A program made the translations under genes and the position numbers. This document shows, one piece after another, positions 1-6,912 of a stretch of DNA of 14,682 bases. The DNA is from SIG588 sp045533175. Its GTDB lineage: Bacteria > Bacillota > Clostridia > Oscillospirales > Acutalibacteraceae. The DNA is taken from assembly GCA_045533175.1 (NCBI GenBank), contig JAZSHJ010000043.1, positions 1 through 14,682 of the forward strand. Reading direction: 5' to 3'. Under the pieces are notes generated by a model, which was not told the origin of the DNA, ran no database searches, and saw only the letters and a program-made list of their open reading frames with translations. Within the stretch, counting starts at the first letter, position 1, and each line of letters opens with the position of its first letter.

Positions 1-11
1 TCTCTTGCGAC

Positions 12-55
12 AAAAAAGAAGACCTTGGTCATCGAAAACGATGACACAAGGTCTT
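12..55 (-). terminator. Rho-independent terminator downstream of guaA
   Basis: The arms at 19-34 and 39-55 pair over about 16 bp with one bulged base and an AAAA/TTTT loop. Read on the minus strand, the stem is followed by C and then six T (plus-strand A run at 12-17). It lies about 90 bp past the guaA stop and is oriented to end that transcript. It could instead be a leader attenuator for a gene to the left of the window. Confidence 0.85.
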
Positions 56-72
56 CAAAAATACTATATTGC

Positions 73-128
73 TTGATTTATCTAATCGAGAAAGGATAAA
101 AGAAATTGCCCCGAAGAGGATAAATCAA
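73..128. repeat. 10-bp perfect inverted repeat in the guaA 3' region
   Basis: TTGATTTATC at 73-82 is the exact reverse complement of GATAAATCAA at 119-128, with a 36-base spacer. It lies between the guaA stop and its terminator, so in RNA it could form a long-range stem in the 3' untranslated region. No function can be read from it. Confidence 0.45.
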
Positions 129-147
129 ATTTGCTGAAACACGTATA

Positions 148-1134
148 TTATTCCCACTCAATGGTGCCGATCGGCTTCGGAGTGAGATCCATCAACACAC
201 GGTTGATGCCGTCCACTTCGTGAGTGATGCGATCGGTGATGTGGTGCAACAGCGCGTAGGGGATCTCCTCGATGGTGGCGGACATCGCGTCGGTGGTGTT
301 CACCGCACGGATGATGGCGGGCCAACCTTCGTAACGCTTGCCGTCTTTCACGCCGACACTCTTCATATCCGGCACGGCGATGAAATACTGCCACACGTGT
401 TTGGCAAGGCCGCTTTTATCAAACTCTTCGCGCAGAATTGCATCCGCTTCACGCAACGCGTGCAAACGGTCGCGGGTAATGGCGCCGAGGCAACGCACGC
501 CCAAGCCGGGGCCGGGGAACGGCTGACGATCCACCATGGAAGAGGGAAGACCCAACGCACGGCCGACTTCACGCACTTCGTCTTTGAACAAAAGGCGGAC
601 AGGTTCTACCAGACCTTCAAAATGAATATCCTCCGGCAGGCCGCCCACGTTGTGGTGCGCTTTCACGCCGTCGCTTTCCAGAATGTCGGGATAGATGGTG
701 CCCTGCGCGAGGAAGGATACGTCGGTCAGTTTGCGTGCCTCTTCTTCAAACACACGAACAAATTCGCCGCCGATGATCTTGCGTTTGGTTTCGGGATCGG
801 CCACGCCGGCAAGTTTGTCCAGAAAACGGTCGGTCGCATCGATATAAATGAGGTTTGCGTCCAAGCCGTTTTTAAAAATTTCAATAACCTGCTCGCTTTC
901 GCCTTTGCGCATCAAACCGTGGTTCACGTGCACGCACACGAGTTGTTTGCCGATGGCTTTGATGAGCAACGCCGCCACGACCGACGAATCCACGCCGCCC
1001 GACAACGCAAGCAGCACCTGCTTGTTGCCGACCTGCTCGCGCACTTCGGCCACCTGCTCGGCAATGAACGCTTCCGCCAGCGCGGGGGTGGTGATGCGCT
1101 CCATGTTTTCGGGACGCTTGTAATTGAGTTGCAT
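148..1134 (-). CDS. guaA: GMP synthase, ATP-pyrophosphatase (synthetase) subunit only
   Basis: This 328-residue protein aminates XMP to GMP using ATP, the last step of guanine nucleotide synthesis in the cytoplasm. The PP-loop SGGVDSS is at residues 45-51, followed by the typical GMP synthase core and the dimerisation domain ending in KPIGTIEWE. Usual bacterial GMP synthases are about 510-525 residues, with an N-terminal class I glutamine amidotransferase that is absent here. The ATG at 1134 is chosen because GGAGGG sits 6 bases upstream (1141-1146) and the protein alignment begins there. The frame is open to 1221, but that extension crosses the promoter at 1193-1221. Only 147 bp separate the start from ybaK, so the missing domain cannot be hidden by a frameshift. 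The protein must use free ammonia or a separate amidotransferase subunit, as in archaea. Confidence 0.93.
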   Translation of the reverse strand: MQLNYKRPENMERITTPALAEAFIAEQVAEVREQVGNKQVLLALSGGVDSSVVAALLIKAIGKQLVCVHVNHGLMRKGESEQVIEIFKNGLDANLIYIDATDRFLDKLAGVADPETKRKIIGGEFVRVFEEEARKLTDVSFLAQGTIYPDILESDGVKAHHNVGGLPEDIHFEGLVEPVRLLFKDEVREVGRALGLPSSMVDRQPFPGPGLGVRCLGAITRDRLHALREADAILREEFDKSGLAKHVWQYFIAVPDMKSVGVKDGKRYEGWPAIIRAVNTTDAMSATIEEIPYALLHHITDRITHEVDGINRVLMDLTPKPIGTIEWE

Positions 1135-1140
1135 GGAAAT

Positions 1141-1146
1141 CCCTCC
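1141..1146 (-). promoter_or_regulatory. Ribosome binding site of guaA
   Basis: GGAGGG on the minus strand, 6 bases before the ATG at 1134. This site decides the start against the longer open frame beginning at 1221. Confidence 0.8.
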
Positions 1147-1192
1147 GTTAAATTTCAAAATACATACGGTTTCTTCGCTTTTTAATATGGAT

Positions 1193-1221
1193 ATTATACG
1201 CGCTTTTTGCACGAAATGCAA
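1193..1221 (-). promoter_or_regulatory. Sigma-A promoter of guaA
   Basis: On the minus strand, -35 TTGCAT (1216-1221) and -10 TATAAT (1193-1198) are separated by exactly 17 bp. The predicted transcript starts near 1186, giving a leader of about 50 bases. That is too short for a purine riboswitch, and none is seen. Confidence 0.8.
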
Positions 1222-1281
1222 GATATTTGCGGCGAGTTACCCTTCCAAAATTCAAAAAAACACGCGGCAAAAAATGCAACA

Positions 1282-1758
1282 TTACGCACAAATTGCGGCA
1301 AAGGTCGCCCCCACGGCGTGCGCCAGATCCTGCGGGGACAAAAAGATCTGTGCGCCCAACCGTCCGCCGCTGATGATAACGGTGGAAAACCGCGTGGCCG
1401 AAGCATCGATGACGGTGGGGAACGCCTTTTTCATTCCCAGCGGCGATACCCCGCCGCGCACGTATCCCGTGAGGGTGTTGATCTCCTTCACCGCCACAAG
1501 AGCCACACTTTTTTCGCTCACCGCGACTGCCGCCGCTTTCAGATCTACCTCTTCGGCAATCGGGATCACAAACACGTAATGGCCGCCGCTTTTGCCCTTT
1601 GCCACCAGCGTTTTAAACGAGGAGGCATACGGCTGCCCCAACACATCCGCCACCGCCACCGCATCTACAAACTCATCACAGGTGTACAGATTCAATTCAT
1701 ACGGAATCTTCAAGCGGTCAAGTATCCGCATGGCATTGGTCTTCACTTCTTTAGCCAT
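1282..1758 (-). CDS. ybaK: Cys-tRNA(Pro)/Cys-tRNA(Cys) deacylase, YbaK/EbsC family
   Basis: This 158-residue cytoplasmic protein belongs to the YbaK/EbsC aminoacyl-tRNA editing family. The family hydrolyses Cys mistakenly attached to tRNA(Pro) by prolyl-tRNA synthetase. Length and layout fit: an N-terminal helix with the sequence AMRILDRLKIPYEL, Lys49 in ASSFKTLVAKG matching the family's essential lysine, and GGVSPLG and VIISGGRLGAQIFLSPQDL in the C-terminal half. The ATG at 1758 has a GGGGGT ribosome site about 6 bases upstream. It lies 12 bases after the DUF6472-like gene, so the two are co-transcribed. No strong stem-loop follows the stop, only T runs, so read-through into guaA is possible although guaA has its own promoter. 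Confidence 0.93.
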   Translation of the reverse strand: MAKEVKTNAMRILDRLKIPYELNLYTCDEFVDAVAVADVLGQPYASSFKTLVAKGKSGGHYVFVIPIAEEVDLKAAAVAVSEKSVALVAVKEINTLTGYVRGGVSPLGMKKAFPTVIDASATRFSTVIISGGRLGAQIFLSPQDLAHAVGATFAAICA

Positions 1759-1770
1759 AATCTACCCCCG

Positions 1771-1953
1771 TTAGTTTTGACGGCGCACGACGGTATATTC
1801 GTCGCCCGGACGGAAAAAGGGGCAAGTCTTTTGCGTTTGTCCGAATTGCCGGGCCACGTCGTCTTCGTCCATCGCATCCGAAGCGGAACAAAGCCAATCC
1901 TCATACTCGTCGTCGTAATACAAATGCATGCATTGCTCACACATGGCATCCAT
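1771..1953 (-). CDS. Small four-cysteine conserved protein, DUF6472-like
   Basis: A 60-residue acidic protein with Cys5, Cys8, Cys22 and Cys44 in a C-x2-C ... C ... CP pattern and a C-terminal PGDEYTVVRRQN. I recognise this as the small cysteine protein common in Clostridia, which I believe is annotated DUF6472; that name is from memory. Function is unknown. The four cysteines could bind a metal ion, which is inference. The ATG at 1953 has a GGGGG ribosome site at 1961-1965, spaced 7 bases. The stop is 12 bases before ybaK, whose ribosome site fills the gap. A terminator-like hairpin lies immediately upstream and there is no room for a promoter after it, so expression probably depends on read-through from the acyl-CoA synthetase transcript. 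Confidence 0.78.
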   Translation of the reverse strand: MDAMCEQCMHLYYDDEYEDWLCSASDAMDEDDVARQFGQTQKTCPFFRPGDEYTVVRRQN

Positions 1954-1967
1954 AAATGTACCCCCTT

Positions 1968-2000
1968 AAAAACGCATGGCGAAGGATCTCCTTCGCCATG
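1968..2000 (-). terminator. Strong hairpin with short T tract, terminator or attenuator
   Basis: The stretch 1975-2000 is a near-perfect palindrome with 12-bp arms around a 2-base centre. On the minus strand it is followed by CG and five T. It sits only 5 bases after the acyl-CoA synthetase stop and just before the GGGGG ribosome site of the DUF6472-like gene. It may terminate part of the transcript or act as an RNA processing or stability element within one operon. Confidence 0.75.
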
Positions 2001-2005
2001 GCCGT

Positions 2006-3643
2006 TTACTTGATTTCGTTTTGCTGGGCCACCAAGCGGTCGCCGCAATAGCGCTCGCGCAGGCGGGGCTTTTCGATCTTGCCGGTGGGGTTGCGCGGAA
2101 TATCCGCAAAAATGATCTTGCGGGGGCGTTTATACCGCGGCATGGTGAGGCAAAATTCGGTTACTTCCTCTTCGGTGAGGGTGTAGCCGTCCTTCACTTC
2201 AATAACGGCGGCGGCGATCTCACCCAACCGCTTGTCGGGCAGGCCGATCACAGCGGCGTCCTTCACCGCTTCGATCTTACGCAATACGTTTTCGATCTGC
2301 ACGGGATACAGGTTTTCGCCGCCCGTGATGATGACGTCCTTCTTGCGATCCACGAGGTAAATGAAGCCGTCCTCATCGCATTCCGCCATATCGCCCGTGT
2401 ACAGCCATCCGTCGCGCAGGGTTTCGGCGGTGGCTTTTTCGTCTTTGTAATAGCAGGTCATTACGCCGGGGCCGCGCAGAATGAGTTCGCCCACGCCGCC
2501 TTGTTCCACGTCATGGCCGTTTTCATCCACAATGCGGGTTTCCCATCCGAGCCCCGCTTTGCCGATCGCCCCCACTTTGTGGATGTTTTCCACACCCAGA
2601 TGCACCGCGCCCGGCCCGATGGATTCCGAAAGACCGTAGTTGGTGTCGTATTGATGGTGGGGGAAACGCTCCTGCCACCGCTTGATGAGTGAGGGGGGGA
2701 CGGGTTGCGCACCGATGTGCATGAGCCGCCAGCAATCCAGCGAATAGTTGGTCACGTCAATGTCGCCGCGGTCGATGGTATCGAGAATATCCTGCGCCCA
2801 CGGCACCAACAGCCACACGATGGTGCATTGCTCTTCCGACACCGCCTGTAAGATCCACTCCGGCTTGATGCCCGTGAGCAACACAGCGCGGCTGCCCGCC
2901 AGCAAACTGCCGAACCAATGCATCTTCGCACCCGTGTGATACAGCGGTGGAATGCACAAAAACACATCCTCACGCGTTTGACCGTGGTGCGCTTGCTCCA
3001 CTTTGCAAGAATGAGTAAGGCTTTGGTGTTTGTGCAGGATGGCTTTGGGAAATCCCGTGGTGCCCGAGGAGAAATAAATGGCCGCATCGTCCTCTTCCGT
3101 GAGAGGGATGGCGGGGGCGGTGTCCGAGCAGTACCCCACCAGACGATCGTAACTTTCCGCGAAGGAGGGGCAATCGTCCCCGACGTAGAAGGAATAGCGC
3201 ACCCGCGGCAGGGAATCGCAGATGGATTCCACACGGCCGATAAATTCCGGCCCGAAAATGAGCACATCTGCATCCGCCAGTTGCAAGCAGTAACGGATCT
3301 CATCCGCGGCGTAACGGTAATTCAACGGCACGGCCAGCGCGCCCGCCTTTAACACACCGAAATAGATCGGCAACCATTCCAGGCAGTTCATAAGCAAGAT
3401 GGCCACTTTATCGCCCTTGCGGATCCCGCGAGAAAGCAACAAGTTCGCCAAGCGATTGGCTTTTTGATCAAACGCCTCCCAAGTCAGTTCCGAACGGAAG
3501 GGCTCCCGCGCGTTCGATTGAATGAGAGGATATTCCTTCCACGTCATGTGTTTTTCTTCCGGCAGACGGGGATTAAGTTCCACCAGCGCGACTTCGTTCC
3601 CGAACTCACGGGCGTTGCGTTCCAACAATTCTGTGATAGGCAT
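2006..3643 (-). CDS. Acyl-CoA synthetase (AMP-forming), adenylate-forming enzyme class I
   Basis: This 545-residue cytoplasmic enzyme should activate a carboxylic acid with ATP and join it to coenzyme A. Family motifs are intact: the ATP-binding loop YFSSGTTGFPK at 190-200, YGLSES at 336-341, GWLYTGD at 412-418, the hinge region DRKKDVIITGGENLYP at 432-447, and NPTGKIEK with the likely catalytic Lys522. The length is normal for fatty-acid or aryl-acid CoA ligases. The substrate cannot be told from the sequence. The start at 3643 is chosen for an AGGAGG site at 3650-3655, 6 bases upstream. The open frame runs on to 3907, but that part covers the promoter region and is not protein-like. It has its own promoter and probably leads the DUF6472-ybaK genes. 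Confidence 0.92.
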   Translation of the reverse strand: MPITELLERNAREFGNEVALVELNPRLPEEKHMTWKEYPLIQSNAREPFRSELTWEAFDQKANRLANLLLSRGIRKGDKVAILLMNCLEWLPIYFGVLKAGALAVPLNYRYAADEIRYCLQLADADVLIFGPEFIGRVESICDSLPRVRYSFYVGDDCPSFAESYDRLVGYCSDTAPAIPLTEEDDAAIYFSSGTTGFPKAILHKHQSLTHSCKVEQAHHGQTREDVFLCIPPLYHTGAKMHWFGSLLAGSRAVLLTGIKPEWILQAVSEEQCTIVWLLVPWAQDILDTIDRGDIDVTNYSLDCWRLMHIGAQPVPPSLIKRWQERFPHHQYDTNYGLSESIGPGAVHLGVENIHKVGAIGKAGLGWETRIVDENGHDVEQGGVGELILRGPGVMTCYYKDEKATAETLRDGWLYTGDMAECDEDGFIYLVDRKKDVIITGGENLYPVQIENVLRKIEAVKDAAVIGLPDKRLGEIAAAVIEVKDGYTLTEEEVTEFCLTMPRYKRPRKIIFADIPRNPTGKIEKPRLRERYCGDRLVAQQNEIK

Positions 3644-3649
3644 AGAGGG

Positions 3650-3655
3650 CCTCCT
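3650..3655 (-). promoter_or_regulatory. Ribosome binding site of the acyl-CoA synthetase gene
   Basis: AGGAGG on the minus strand, 6 bases before the ATG at 3643. It fixes the start and rules out the upstream frame extension to 3907. Confidence 0.85.
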
Positions 3656-3679
3656 GTGACCAAAATAGTGACAACAAAC

Positions 3680-3708
3680 AGTATACTCGCTTTTGCCGAA
3701 AAGGTCAA
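3680..3708 (-). promoter_or_regulatory. Sigma-A promoter of the acyl-CoA synthetase gene
   Basis: On the minus strand, -35 TTGACC (3703-3708) and -10 TATACT (3680-3685) have a 17-bp spacer. It is divergent from the promoter at 3750-3778, with 41 bp between the two -35 boxes, so a regulator bound between them could act on both. Confidence 0.85.
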
Positions 3709-3749
3709 GCAAAATTTTAGCGCTTTTAACCGCGAAAGCAAAAAGACGG

Positions 3750-3778
3750 TTGCAACCGAGGAAAAGATGTGATAAAAT
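3750..3778 (+). promoter_or_regulatory. Sigma-A promoter of the DUF2079 gene
   Basis: -35 TTGCAA (3750-3755) and -10 TAAAAT (3773-3778) with a 17-bp spacer. Transcription would start near 3785, about 55 bases before the ATG at 3841. Confidence 0.65.
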
Positions 3779-3840
3779 GGACAAGAAACTTTTTCCTTTA
3801 CTATAAGGTGTTATATATAAGAAGGTAAGGAGATGAGCAG

Positions 3841-5652
3841 ATGAACGTGATCGCGCGGATTTGGCAGATGTATCGCCGCACGACACCCGTGCAATGGGTG
3901 CAGGCACTTGTTGGCACGTGGCTGTGGGCGGCCGCCGCGGTGGTGATGCGACGGGAGGATTCTTTTGAACAACTGCCCTTTGCGCAAAACATTCCGTTTT
4001 GGGCGGCGCTGGCGGTCGTGTTGGGCGGCGGCTTGCTGGTGATCACGGCAGCAGCCCTTCTCCCGCGGTGGAAATGGGCACCCCGCGTGATGATAAGCGG
4101 TGTGTGCGCCCTCGCGCTTGCGCTGGCCATGAAGGCGGAAAACGAGCGCCGCATGTACCTCTTTTTGGCGTTGGCGGCTCTCACGGGCGTGATGATGTGT
4201 TACGCCAAACGACGGGACTTGCTCGCGGTGTCGCGGTTGCGTGTGCCGCGCGGCATATCTGTCGCTTTTGTGGGGGGTATGTTTTTGGCAATCGCGGCGG
4301 TGCTGTCGATTTTCGGGTGCATGCGGTATGCGACCTACACCGCACCCAACTTTGATTTCGGCATCTTCTGCCAGATGTTCCACAATATGAAGGAAACGGG
4401 ATTGCCGTTGACCACGTGTGAGCGTGACCGCTTGCTTTCCCACTTTGCTGTGCATATTTCTCCGATCTATTATGTGTTGTTGCCGTTTTACATGGTGTTT
4501 CCCTCGCCGTATACATTGGCGATCGGCCAAGCGGTGGTGGTGGCAAGCGGGGTGTTTCCGCTGTATCTGTTGGCAAAGAAAAAGGGGCTTTCCGAAAAAG
4601 CGTGCATGGTGCTGGCCGTTTTGTACGCCGCCTATCCCGTGTTGTCCACGGGATGTCGTTACGATTTCCACGAAAACTGCTTTTTAGCCCCGTTGTTGTT
4701 GTGGATGTTCTGCGCGTATGAGCACAAGAAAACCCTTTGGCTTTTCGCGGCCATGGCGGCGGTGCTGATGGTGAAGGAAGATGCCGCAGTCTTTGTGGTG
4801 ATTTTTGGGTTGTACGTATTGGCGGAACATCGCGATTGGCGGCGCGGGGGTGTGCTCATCGGTGTGGCACTTGTGTGGTTTGCCACGGCGCTGTGGTTGC
4901 TGGATACCTTCGGTGAAGGCGGCATGATCGGTCGTTACGGCGACTTTCAATACAACGACGGCGGCCTTGTGTCGATGGTAAAAACGCTGGTGGTTAACCC
5001 CGGCCTGTTCTTGAGCAAAGGGCTTTACGGCACACAAAGCGCGCCGTTCGAAAAAGTGTGGTATCTGGTGTACACCGTGTTGCCGCTGGCGTCGCTGTTG
5101 TTCGGCGGCAAGCATTTTGCGCGATATATTCTATTCATGCCGGTGGCCGTCAACTTGTTGTCCAACTGGCCGTATCAATACGATATCGGGTTTCAGTATT
5201 CCTTCGGCGTGGCGGCGTTCCTTTTGTATGTCGGCGTCTTAAACGCGGCAGATTACGAACCGCCCGCACGGCGCGCGGCGATCGCGTGGGGTGCTTTGGC
5301 GGCGGTGATGCTGTATGCTGTCACCTTCTGGCCGTCGGTGAAAAGCGAAACCGACCGATATAAGGAGAATCGTGAAACCTATCAGCGGTTGGAAACGGTG
5401 TTGGCAACGGTGCCGTCGGATGCATCGGTCACCTGCTCCACATTCCTGTTGCCGCACTTGGCTTCGCGTGAGGTGCTGTATGAAGATTTCTATCATCCGC
5501 AAACGGATACCGATTATGCGGTGATCGATCTGCGCCCGGGATACCGCGGCGGCAATTACGATGAGATCTTGGTGCGATACGCCGATGCGGGATTCACCGC
5601 GGTGGTGTATGAAGAGGACGTGGCGGCGGTGTTGAAGAGCCCCACGGCATAA
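3841..5652 (+). CDS. DUF2079 polytopic membrane protein, GT-C glycosyltransferase-like
   Basis: A 603-residue integral membrane protein with many hydrophobic segments, starting at about residues 20-36, 52-75, 83-97, 105-121 and 141-160. Hallmarks I associate with DUF2079 are FDFGIF at 171-176, LSHFAVHISPIYY at 199-211, YDFHEN at 274-279 and KED at 312-314. A soluble C-terminal part (about 510-603) probably faces outside. The family resembles the GT-C fold of polyprenyl-phosphate-sugar-dependent glycosyltransferases, so a role in extracellular glycosylation is plausible. No substrate is known and the activity is inference. The ATG at 3841 follows AAGGAG (3827-3832) by 8 bases. It is transcribed alone and ends in a bidirectional terminator. 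Confidence 0.87.
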   Translation: MNVIARIWQMYRRTTPVQWVQALVGTWLWAAAAVVMRREDSFEQLPFAQNIPFWAALAVVLGGGLLVITAAALLPRWKWAPRVMISGVCALALALAMKAENERRMYLFLALAALTGVMMCYAKRRDLLAVSRLRVPRGISVAFVGGMFLAIAAVLSIFGCMRYATYTAPNFDFGIFCQMFHNMKETGLPLTTCERDRLLSHFAVHISPIYYVLLPFYMVFPSPYTLAIGQAVVVASGVFPLYLLAKKKGLSEKACMVLAVLYAAYPVLSTGCRYDFHENCFLAPLLLWMFCAYEHKKTLWLFAAMAAVLMVKEDAAVFVVIFGLYVLAEHRDWRRGGVLIGVALVWFATALWLLDTFGEGGMIGRYGDFQYNDGGLVSMVKTLVVNPGLFLSKGLYGTQSAPFEKVWYLVYTVLPLASLLFGGKHFARYILFMPVAVNLLSNWPYQYDIGFQYSFGVAAFLLYVGVLNAADYEPPARRAAIAWGALAAVMLYAVTFWPSVKSETDRYKENRETYQRLETVLATVPSDASVTCSTFLLPHLASREVLYEDFYHPQTDTDYAVIDLRPGYRGGNYDEILVRYADAGFTAVVYEEDVAAVLKSPTA

Positions 5653-5654
5653 AT

Positions 5655-5705
5655 AAACAAAAAAACGGAACGCTCCGCATTCGGGCTGTTCCGTTTTTTT
5701 TGTTT
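5655..5705. terminator. Bidirectional terminator between convergent genes
   Basis: The arms are ACGGAAC (5665-5671) and GTTCCGT (5688-5694), flanked by an A run on the left and a T run on the right. The hairpin therefore has a T tract on both strands. It serves the DUF2079 gene (plus, stop at 5652) and the helicase gene (minus, stop at 5704). Confidence 0.9.
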
Positions 5706-6879
5706 ATTCTCCGAGTACCGTGCCGTCCTCGGCTACGGGGCGGCCGTTTTCATCGAAATGCAACGCCGTGATTTCCGAACGGCAGTAGCGTTTGATGTCC
5801 CGCAGACGGAATCCGTCCCGCATGGTGACAAACGAAAACGCCATGCCGTGCCGCTTGGCGCGGCCGGTGCGCCCGATACGATGGAGATAATATTCGTTTT
5901 CTTCCGGCAGATCGTAGTTGAACACCGCTTCCACGTCGTCCACGTCAATTCCGCGTGCCGCCACGTCGGTGGCGGTAAGAATTTCAAACTTACCTTCACG
6001 GAATCCCGCCATCACGTGGTTGCGTCCCACCTGGGGGATATCTCCGTGCAGGCAGTCGGCCGAACGGTTGTCGGCGCGCAGGCGCTTGTTCAGCCAATGC
6101 ACCGTGGCTTTGGTGTTGGCAAAGATCATCACGCGCTTAAGCGACAGCGCATCAATAAGGCGAAGCATGGCGGCCAGTCGTTGTTCGGCCGAATCCGCCG
6201 CAAAAGAATATTGCGCAATGTTCGGGCGGTTGTCGCCTTCCGCTTCCACCGAAATTTCCACCGCGCCGCGCTGATATTCATACGCCACGTCCATGACCTC
6301 GCGGGAAATGGTGGCCGAGAACATCACCACCTGCGTGTCGGACGGAGTGGCGTTCAGAATTTTGCGCACGTCGCGGATAAAGCCCATTTTCAGCATTTCG
6401 TCCGCTTCGTCCAGCACCGCGGTGTAAACATTGCCGAGATCGGCGTTGCCGCGGCTCATGTGGTCCAACAGACGGCCCGGGGTGGCCACTACGATGTGCG
6501 GATGCTTTTGCAAAGTGGCCGTTTGGCGGTTCATATTCTTCTGTCCGCCGTAGATGGCGGCAATGCGCACGCCGGGAATAAACGCGGCAAGCGAACGCAG
6601 TTCGTCGGTGATCTGCTGACAGAGTTCACGGGTGGGGCAAAGTACCACCGCTTGAATGTCGTTGCTGTGCAGATCCACGCATTCCAACAGCGGAATGCCG
6701 AACGCGCAGGTCTTACCCGTGCCGGTGGGTGCTTTGGCAATGATATCTTTTCCGTCCAACATCGGGCCGATCGCCTGCTGTTGCACGGGAGTGGGGTGTT
6801 CGATTCCCATTTTACGTAATGCACGCACGACCGGTTCGGTCAGTTGCAGGTCGCCGAAAGCGGCGAGAGATGTACTCAT
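5704..6879 (-). CDS. DEAD-box ATP-dependent RNA helicase
   Basis: This 391-residue cytoplasmic protein unwinds RNA duplexes using ATP. All core motifs are present: the Q-motif region with PTPVQQQAI near 29-37, motif I APTGTGKT 50-57, PTREL 82-86, TPGR 133-136, DEAD 157-160, SAT 188-190, ATDVAARGID 303-312 and HRIGRTGR 333-340. The protein is little more than the two RecA-like domains; the basic or RNA-binding C-terminal tail of CshA/DeaD-type proteins is nearly absent. The ATG at 6879 has AAAGGA about 11 bases upstream. It starts 33 bases after the stop of the PASTA kinase-fold gene with no promoter or terminator between, so it is the second gene of that operon. This links it to envelope signalling only by position. 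Confidence 0.95.
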   Translation of the reverse strand: MSTSLAAFGDLQLTEPVVRALRKMGIEHPTPVQQQAIGPMLDGKDIIAKAPTGTGKTCAFGIPLLECVDLHSNDIQAVVLCPTRELCQQITDELRSLAAFIPGVRIAAIYGGQKNMNRQTATLQKHPHIVVATPGRLLDHMSRGNADLGNVYTAVLDEADEMLKMGFIRDVRKILNATPSDTQVVMFSATISREVMDVAYEYQRGAVEISVEAEGDNRPNIAQYSFAADSAEQRLAAMLRLIDALSLKRVMIFANTKATVHWLNKRLRADNRSADCLHGDIPQVGRNHVMAGFREGKFEILTATDVAARGIDVDDVEAVFNYDLPEENEYYLHRIGRTGRAKRHGMAFSFVTMRDGFRLRDIKRYCRSEITALHFDENGRPVAEDGTVLGE

Positions 6880-6912
6880 GAGGGGTTGGATCCTTTCCGT
6901 AAAGTGTGCGCC

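Noticed and set aside
220..1185. 321-codon open frame on the plus strand
   Set aside because: It lies antisense over guaA, has no ribosome site, and its His/Gly/Arg-rich translation is the usual shadow of a GC-rich gene.
1135..1192. Purine riboswitch in the guaA leader
   Set aside because: The leader is only about 50 bases and does not show the conserved three-stem purine aptamer.
1207..2013. 268-codon plus-strand open frame
   Set aside because: It is antisense across ybaK and the DUF6472-like gene, both supported by family similarity and ribosome sites.
3644..3907. N-terminal extension of the acyl-CoA synthetase frame
   Set aside because: It covers two promoters and a good ribosome site at 3650-3655 and overlaps the divergent DUF2079 gene; it has no resemblance to the family.
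5758..6819. 353-codon plus-strand open frame
   Set aside because: Antisense shadow of the DEAD-box helicase gene with His/Arg/Val-rich, non-protein-like composition.
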